Shown here one piece after another: positions 60,501 through 64,000 of a stretch of 64,000 bases of DNA (positions within the stretch are counted from its first letter, which is position 1; each line of letters opens with the position of its first letter). A model generated the notes under the pieces. The model had not been told where the DNA came from. It worked only from the letters and a program-made list of their open reading frames with translations, and searched no databases. This DNA comes from Liolophura sinensis (Eukaryota; Mollusca; Polyplacophora; Chitonida; Chitonidae). The stretch is from the NCBI RefSeq assembly GCF_032854445.1, contig NC_088301.1:21819808-21883807 (forward strand), written 5' to 3'. The position numbers and the translations under genes are program-made.

Positions 60501-63436
60501 TACTACAGGTAGTAGTAATAATGAAGTGAAATCTTGCTATGGTGACGGGAGTTGCGGTAAGAAAGCTTGACGGGCCGGCAAAATTTGTTAACAGCAGGGA
60601 AGGGAAATTATGGTTTAAATATATACAAACTCTGGTGCTAAGGCTTGGTGGGTACAATACAAAGTGGGAATTTATTTATCTTTAGTTTGACCAATCTTCG
60701 CTATGCCAGTAAAGTGAAAGAAAAGTAGATACCAGCACGTGCTGACTTATAATGAATGTCGCTATGATACACGCTATCCCATTGGCTGTGTCTCTCCTGT
60801 GGTCCAACGAGTGAGCTTCTAACAAAGTGTGTACAACACAATGGCCGTTTGACAGCTACGGCATTGTTTGCGGTTTCTGACCTGCTACAGAGGACGATTA
60901 AAACTGAAAACAATGCAAAACTTACCGTGTTGCTTGATAAAGAATGAGTGACTGGCGCGGATAATGGTGAATTCATACGTTTAGCGTTGAACTGCTCAAA
61001 AGGTGACAGTATATGCCCTGATGAACCCATAAAACTTTTCCAATGATGTTCTTCCCAGGTTCCATATGCCCTGATGGACCTGTTGCTGTCGCACTTGTCG
61101 TTCAGCACTGGATTGGGGTTGGTGAGGGGAGGGGGGAGAGGAAACAGGACAGGTTGTCCCGGTGTCATAACTGGATGGATAGGGTATCATGTCTGGTATC
61201 TTCGGCATGATACTTCAATGGCACACATTTATTGACTCTTCTTGGTCATATGAATGAAAAATGTTAAGTACGATGTAAAACCCCAAACATACATACATAC
61301 ATACATACATATATACACATACATACAATATGCCCTGAAGAAACCACAAGCCTTTCTCAGTGTTACCTTCTTCTCGTCTTCTTTATGCCTGGACGAACCC
61401 ATAAACATTTCACAATGTTATTTTCTTCTACGGTTCTAAATGCCCTGATGAACCCATAAACCTTTCCCAGTGTTACCTACTTCTTTATGTCCGGACGAAC
61501 CCAAACACATTTCACAGTGTTATTTTCTTCTACGATTCTAAATGCCTTGATGAACCCATGAATTTGTTATGTTCTTCTGTACCTCTATATACTGTGAGAA
61601 TCCATACACCGGTACCAGTTCCATGTTCTTTCACTTACTACAGTACGCTGAAAGAAATGTAGTATTAGTACTTGACCACTGACTGCTCTCTTTTTTGCTT
61701 TCAGACCGAGACTGGGGTGTCGGTCCGCAGGTATTAATGGTCCTGTCCCTTATCCTGCTCATCCTAGTGGAGATTGTAGTGCTTGGATATACCTGTGTTG
61801 GGAAACTAATTATGTACAGATTGAGATTGGCCGAGGTTACAATCGGATTGTCACTGACTGCAGGTAAGCACTGTCCACGTTGCTAGGTATTCTGTCTTCC
61901 ATGACATGGGAGTTTGTATGGGTGGAGTGTACGGTGGTTGCGAGATTTGGCAATAGAGGGGTGTGTGTGTGTTGGGGGGGGGGGGGGGGGGGGAGATGTA
62001 AGAGACCTTAGTGAAGGGGCAAAAATGACCAATCATTTTTCTTAAGTGTGTACCGCAGATTTCAGCTGACACGATCATACAATTTGGATTTCTATGGAAG
62101 AACGTGTGATTGAAGATATGTGTTGAGAGGTTTTACTGGATGACATACATGTAGTTAAGAATGACCTGCACCTGGGTGGAACAAGTTGCATTTTTCAATT
62201 CAACCAATTAAAAAAGTACTGTTTACATCGTGCAGGTGCATCGGCACTGGTGAACTCTTTTTGTATAAGACAGAAATCGTTGAGTATGTTGAAAAGATGG
62301 TTCCCTATATAAAATAACACAGTCAGATGCGGCTAGGATAAAATCTTCGTGTCCAACCGATGACCTCCTTTCTTCTTTGTTAACCAATCATAACTGAATC
62401 TAACTAGAAGCTCCTTGTTGTTTGCATAATGTGTCAGGGGACATAATTCTCGATCAATCTCCTTCCTAATGGAATAAGAGTAATCGTCTACATGTAAGAC
62501 TTATGCAGAGAGAGGCGCAATAAAAAATGCTATGTCTGCGAAAAAAAACCCATTGGGCACAGGCATAAATTCTAACCGTGCGAACCTTGCCCCAGTTTGT
62601 TGTTAAGTACCATTTGAATGTCTGGTATCAATTAAGGCTCTTATTTGTTTTTCTACTGCGATAAGGATGGTAATAAAGCTTAATCTGGATTTGCACATTT
62701 TAGAATCGATAATGAGAATTGCATAATTGGAAGTGCTGGATTTGTGTCTGTAGGGTTGACAGAACGCTATAAGGCACGGTGCGAGTGAAGTTAATTGTTT
62801 TATTTAACCTAACGGTTTCTTCTTAATTCAGTTCAATAATCAGTTTTGGTTTCTGTGAGCCGTTTACTTCCAATAAAAAAGGGTTCAACGACTACAATGC
62901 AAACATTTTAAGGCGAGCTTTGGCTGTCAGGATGTAGGCAAGGATTTATAACTATGGCAAACAAAATCAATGAAATCAAGACGATCAATTAAATAACAAA
63001 TGAAATCCCTGTTTGACCTGAACAGCAATTTATTTATTTATTTATTTATTTGCATTTTAACATATGTTGTGGACCTATATGTTAAAAACACCTATTAGTG
63101 ATGGACGCATGGAAAAGTCTACACACTAATGTACGACTAATGAACGACTGGCATGGATCTACGTAGGTAAATGATTTCATTTTTCTTTTACTTGCAGGTG
63201 TTTTCACATTAACTGCACTCATATTATTCGGCAGCGAGATAAACCGATACCCTGAGGAAACCAAGGCTCGGATAGCCTGGTCGTTTGGCATGTGCGTGCT
63301 GTCTCTACTGTTTACACTAGCCACATCCGGTTTAGTACTGTTAGACCGGAAGTTGGAGTCATATAGCGCGGCCTCCACGCCGGATTCGGTATCCTTAGAC
63401 TTGTACCTTGACCAGGATGACGGATATAGATATTAA
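48368..63436 (+). CDS. Claudin/PMP22-superfamily four-transmembrane protein (three coding exons)
   Basis: Join 48368-48584, 61705-61863 and 63198-63436. Donors are GTAAGT and GTAAGC, acceptors TTTCAG and TTGCAG, both introns phase 1, giving 204 residues and a TAA stop. Hydrophobic segments lie near residues 13-31, 82-104, 117-137 and 151-174, with the N and C termini predicted cytoplasmic. The first outer loop has W34, G47-L48-W49, C52 and C62. This is the claudin-superfamily W-GLW-C-C signature, with the family's usual ten-residue step between the cysteines. Known relatives (claudins, PMP22/EMP proteins, calcium-channel gamma subunits) work in the plasma membrane at cell contacts or as channel partners; which role applies here cannot be told. 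Oddities: Q81 sits where claudins usually have Arg before the second membrane pass, the first loop has no N-x-S/T site, and the acidic, tyrosine-rich tail ends GYRY rather than a claudin-type YV. The first intron is 13,120 bp, the second 1,334 bp. Superfamily is firm; subfamily is open. Confidence 0.9.
48904..49170 (+). repeat. Left terminal inverted repeat of the intronic transposon
   Basis: This stretch matches the reverse complement of 51294-51561 along almost its whole length with scattered substitutions and 1-bp indels. Shared blocks include TTCAGCTGTCTGTAAAATCA, GACATGTCGAACGCCCATA, TAATTCATAATGTTATACTC and CGGGTGACGTCATAATTATT. It contains a perfect TGACGTCA (CRE-type) site. Confidence 0.88.
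49248..50357 (+). pseudogene. Decayed transposase with DDE_3-type catalytic domain
   Basis: Frame-broken remains of a transposase of the IS630/Tc1/mariner group. In order: an opening MPRGKH at 49248, followed by a stop after about 14 codons; a helix-turn-helix/linker region (49365-49619) with FDSFDINFVIRRM and LPTAPKL; an R-K-N-Y-L-R-K-I-K-E-Y-R-E stretch leading to YIDETW (about 49674-49691), the first catalytic Asp; then, after frameshifts, DYHDQMHGDKF-like codons and SVLILYNASYNS near 49935. Family members normally read DNASYH there, so the second catalytic Asp is Tyr. Last, GHLISW and CELNAIELI (50138-50193) keep the third acidic residue but are followed by TAG where Trp is usual. In-frame stops, frameshifts and the lost Asp make it inactive. 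Superfamily identity is solid; the named lineage is not determined. Confidence 0.85.
51294..51561 (-). repeat. Right terminal inverted repeat of the intronic transposon
   Basis: Inverted partner of 48904-49170, starting at CCATTCCCCAGCATGCC and ending GAAATAGACTA. It keeps the TGACGTCA site in mirror position. Differences from the left copy are mostly point changes (for example TCAGTCATACTC against TCAGCCGTACTC). Confidence 0.88.
51562..54687. other. First intron of the claudin-like gene, middle part, no further element recognised
   Basis: Just after the transposon, 51640-51780 holds loose repeats of a TATTTAGC/TAATTAGC-TGTATT word also seen left of the transposon at about 48857. An (AATC)n run lies near 52445. 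No exon is convincing. Confidence 0.45.
54271..54284. promoter_or_regulatory. 14-bp palindrome with CRE-type core
   Basis: TCGTGACGTCACGA, perfectly symmetrical around TGACGTCA, in the first intron of the claudin-like gene. Site identity is clear; regulatory use is a guess. Confidence 0.3.
54688..54888 (-). mobile_element. SINE family 1, reverse copy lacking the 3' end
   Basis: Head and middle are well kept (reversed: TAACCAACTGAGCCACAGAG, TTGAACTCACGGCGACCGC). The copy stops at CACCATTATGGTGGG, so the core and tail are missing. Confidence 0.85.
54936..55066. mobile_element. Short foldback (MITE-like) element
   Basis: The ends CACTTTCACAAAACGGCGTAC and, reversed, CCATTTTCACAAAGATGTCG then TAC are inverted repeats around a ~80-bp centre. 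The centre also holds a weaker inverted pair around GTGCGATAT. No coding capacity. Confidence 0.5.
55101..55194 (+). mobile_element. SINE family 1, 3' fragment
   Basis: CCATTATAATGTTGGCGGCC, then GTCGTATCAGTGGAC and an AAATAAA-rich tail; diverged. Confidence 0.65.
55481..55743 (+). mobile_element. SINE family 1, full-length copy
   Basis: Head GGTTCAGTTGGTTATGGCGC, B box GAGTTCAAGTCCAGCTC, core with a short deletion (GCCGTCGTCAAATATTC) and (AAAT)n tail. Confidence 0.9.
56050..56160 (+). repeat. Dispersed repeat family R4, copy 3
   Basis: GATGGGTCTTGTAATTATCG, ACTTGGAACACCCATTCGAT, GGCATACGAATGTCGG. The most diverged of the three. Confidence 0.5.
57030..57211 (+). mobile_element. SINE family 1, 5'-truncated copy
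   Basis: Begins AGCTCATGCTGGCTTCC and runs with high family identity through the core to (AAAT)n. Looks relatively young. Confidence 0.88.
57489..57583 (+). mobile_element. SINE family 1, 3' fragment
   Basis: CATAATGCTGGCCGTTATCA, TAAGTGAAACATTCTTAAG and a longer (AAAT)n tail (about seven units). Confidence 0.75.
57584..61012. other. First intron of the claudin-like gene, distal part, no element recognised
   Basis: 58.25-58.7 kb looks richer in CG dinucleotides than its surroundings but has no supported exon. 60405-60480 has repeated TTCGCGTGAAA/ATTTCGCGG/ACCGTGAAA words. Confidence 0.4.
61013..61078. repeat. ~54-bp minisatellite, left part
   Basis: TATGCCCTGATGAACCCATA at 61013 and TATGCCCTGATGGACC at about 61066; continues beyond the inserted SINE at 61330. 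Confidence 0.75.
61079..61328 (+). mobile_element. SINE family 2, 5'-truncated copy with (CATA)n tail
   Basis: Matches include TTGTCGTTCAGCACTGG, GAAACAGGACAGGTTGTCCC, GGGTATCATGTCTGGTATCT, TCGGCATGATACTTCAATGG and AAATGTTAAGTACGATGTAA, then a (CATA)n tail at about 61287-61327. It interrupts a minisatellite. Confidence 0.75.
61330..61590. repeat. ~54-bp minisatellite, right part, about five units
   Basis: Units open with TGCCCTGATGAACCCATAAA or TGCCTGGACGAACCCATAAA (61331, 61387, 61441, about 61490, 61544), followed by CCTTTCCCAGTGTTACCTTC or CATTTCACAATGTTATTTTC. The two forms alternate. Confidence 0.82.
61705..61863 (+). CDS. Claudin-like gene, second coding exon (residues 73-125)
   Basis: A pyrimidine-rich tract CTCTCTTTTTTGCTTTCAG ends at 61704 and the donor GTAAGC follows 61863. 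The 159-bp exon completes codon 73 as Asp and ends one base into codon 126. It encodes the end of the first loop (D75-W76), the very hydrophobic second membrane pass with an internal Glu95, a basic inner loop (K106, R111, R113) and the start of the third pass. The D-W then L-M-V-L lead-in to pass 2 matches the claudin-superfamily pattern. Confidence 0.88.
61864..63197 (+). other. Second intron of the claudin-like gene
   Basis: Starts GTAAGC and ends TTGCAG, 1,334 bp. Contains the (GT)n-G20 tract near its start and a (TTTA)n run at about 63028-63052, 145 bp before the acceptor. Confidence 0.85.
61961..61993. repeat. (GT)n followed by G20
   Basis: Six GT steps, then twenty consecutive G (61974-61993), 110 bp after the second coding exon. 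Could form G-quadruplex structures and is a likely assembly weak spot. Confidence 0.93.
63198..63436 (+). CDS. Claudin-like gene, last coding exon (residues 126-204)
   Basis: The acceptor TTTTACTTGCAG ends at 63197. The exon completes Gly126, finishes membrane pass 3, encodes a short outer loop with SEINRYPEE, then pass 4 (about 151-174) and a tail of some 30 residues. The tail is rich in Ser, Asp and Tyr (Y181, Y195, Y202, Y204), so phosphorylation is conceivable but not shown. The stop TAA is at 63434-63436. Everything after it to the window end may be 3' UTR. Confidence 0.88.
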
Positions 63437-64000
63437 CGGTGGGTGCAAATCATCAATCCCGTTGGTCAGTTACGTTATGCAGTGAATGTGAGCGAGTTTG
63501 TTTTCATCCGTATTATTATGGATAGCGTCAAGTGCAAATGATGCATTAAGGAAACAGGACGGGTTCAGCTGCACCACAGAATTCTATCGTGCTCAATGAA
63601 CATGTTCTCTGTTTTTTCGTCGGCAATTAAGACTTAATGAACAGTCTTAGGATGTCAGGATCGTCTTTCACACCAAGAGAAAATTACTACATGCATCAGT
63701 GGAGATGGCCGTTATCTTCACGGCTAAGGAAACCACAGGACACCTTTGTACGGGACAACAGTTAACATTTGTAATTAGCGCAAAGTCACAGAACGCCGTT
63801 AAAAGGAACAACAGATTTCCTTCTTGGCCAAATAAAACTCACACACGCCGTTAAAGGGGATGACAGTTCTTCTTTATGGCGTGAGTGAGCTAACAGCACT
63901 CCCTTATAGTAGATGACGGTTCCTCTTCTTCACCATGGCAAACTCACAAGACGATTCAATCTCAGAACACGTCTTTAAAAGAAATCACGTCTTATTCTTC
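63437..64000 (+). other. Probable 3' UTR and downstream of the claudin-like gene, with a degenerate ~54-bp minisatellite
   Basis: No further coding follows the stop. From about 63740 a degenerate repeat appears. Related blocks start at 63794 (GCCGTTAAAAGGA), 63847 (GCCGTTAAAGGGG), 63901 and about 63971, spaced 53-54 bp and then about 70 bp. Each block is followed by an ACAGTT/CTTCTT-like stretch. The array runs off the window end. Whether it is transcribed is unknown. Confidence 0.5.
63831..63836 (+). promoter_or_regulatory. Candidate polyadenylation signal AATAAA
   Basis: A canonical AATAAA lies 395 bases after the claudin-like stop codon, inside the degenerate repeat. The hexamer is frequent in this AT-rich DNA, including SINE tails, so the call rests only on position. 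Confidence 0.35.

Noticed and set aside
60701-61168. 155-codon minus-strand frame
   Set aside because: Overlaps the SINE family 2 copy and a minisatellite and has no recognisable domain.
61851-62078. Proline-rich minus-strand frame
   Set aside because: The proline run is the G20 tract read on the other strand.

Overview
The window is animal nuclear DNA, AT-rich and mostly non-coding. It carries many tRNA-headed SINEs, minisatellites, microsatellites, foldback elements and decayed transposons. The commonest SINE has a 3' region containing GCCGTCGTATAAGTGAAAT and an (AAAT)n tail. From general knowledge of such repeats I suggest a lophotrochozoan, most likely a bivalve mollusc; that is inference, not proof. 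I see no bacterial operons, rRNA, functional tRNA genes or CRISPR array.

One host gene can be built with confidence. It is a four-membrane-pass protein of the claudin/PMP22 superfamily on the + strand, with coding exons at 48368-48584, 61705-61863 and 63198-63436. All joins have GT-AG borders and keep frame (phase 1 and phase 1), giving 204 residues. The first loop carries the W...GLW-x2-C-x9-C signature. An acceptor at 48337 suggests at least one further, non-coding exon upstream.

Layout: 0.4-4.3 kb holds SINEs and a 47-bp minisatellite. 4.3-6.4 kb holds a non-repetitive stretch ending in a strong splice donor, possibly an untranslated first exon. 7.8 kb has a long (AT)n next to a hairpin. 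11.4-13.3 kb has two minisatellites, and 17.8-18.6 kb a 49-bp array. 23.4-36.4 kb is a patchwork of diverged duplications, a decayed reverse transcriptase, a 40-bp perfect palindrome inside a SINE, and a 0.6-kb element with inverted ends. 41.2-43.2 kb has a second reverse transcriptase fragment and a compound minisatellite. 48.3-63.4 kb is the claudin-like gene. Its 13.1-kb first intron contains a 2.66-kb IS630/Tc1/mariner-type element with about 270-bp terminal inverted repeats and a dead transposase, then a SINE cluster, then a minisatellite split by a SINE.

The gene and the transposons do not form a shared pathway; the interest lies in genome structure. No novel defence or metabolic system could be supported. 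The best leads are the long-TIR element and its diverged relative, an unclassified roughly 115-bp dispersed repeat present in seven copies, and the palindrome that looks like a template-switch product.
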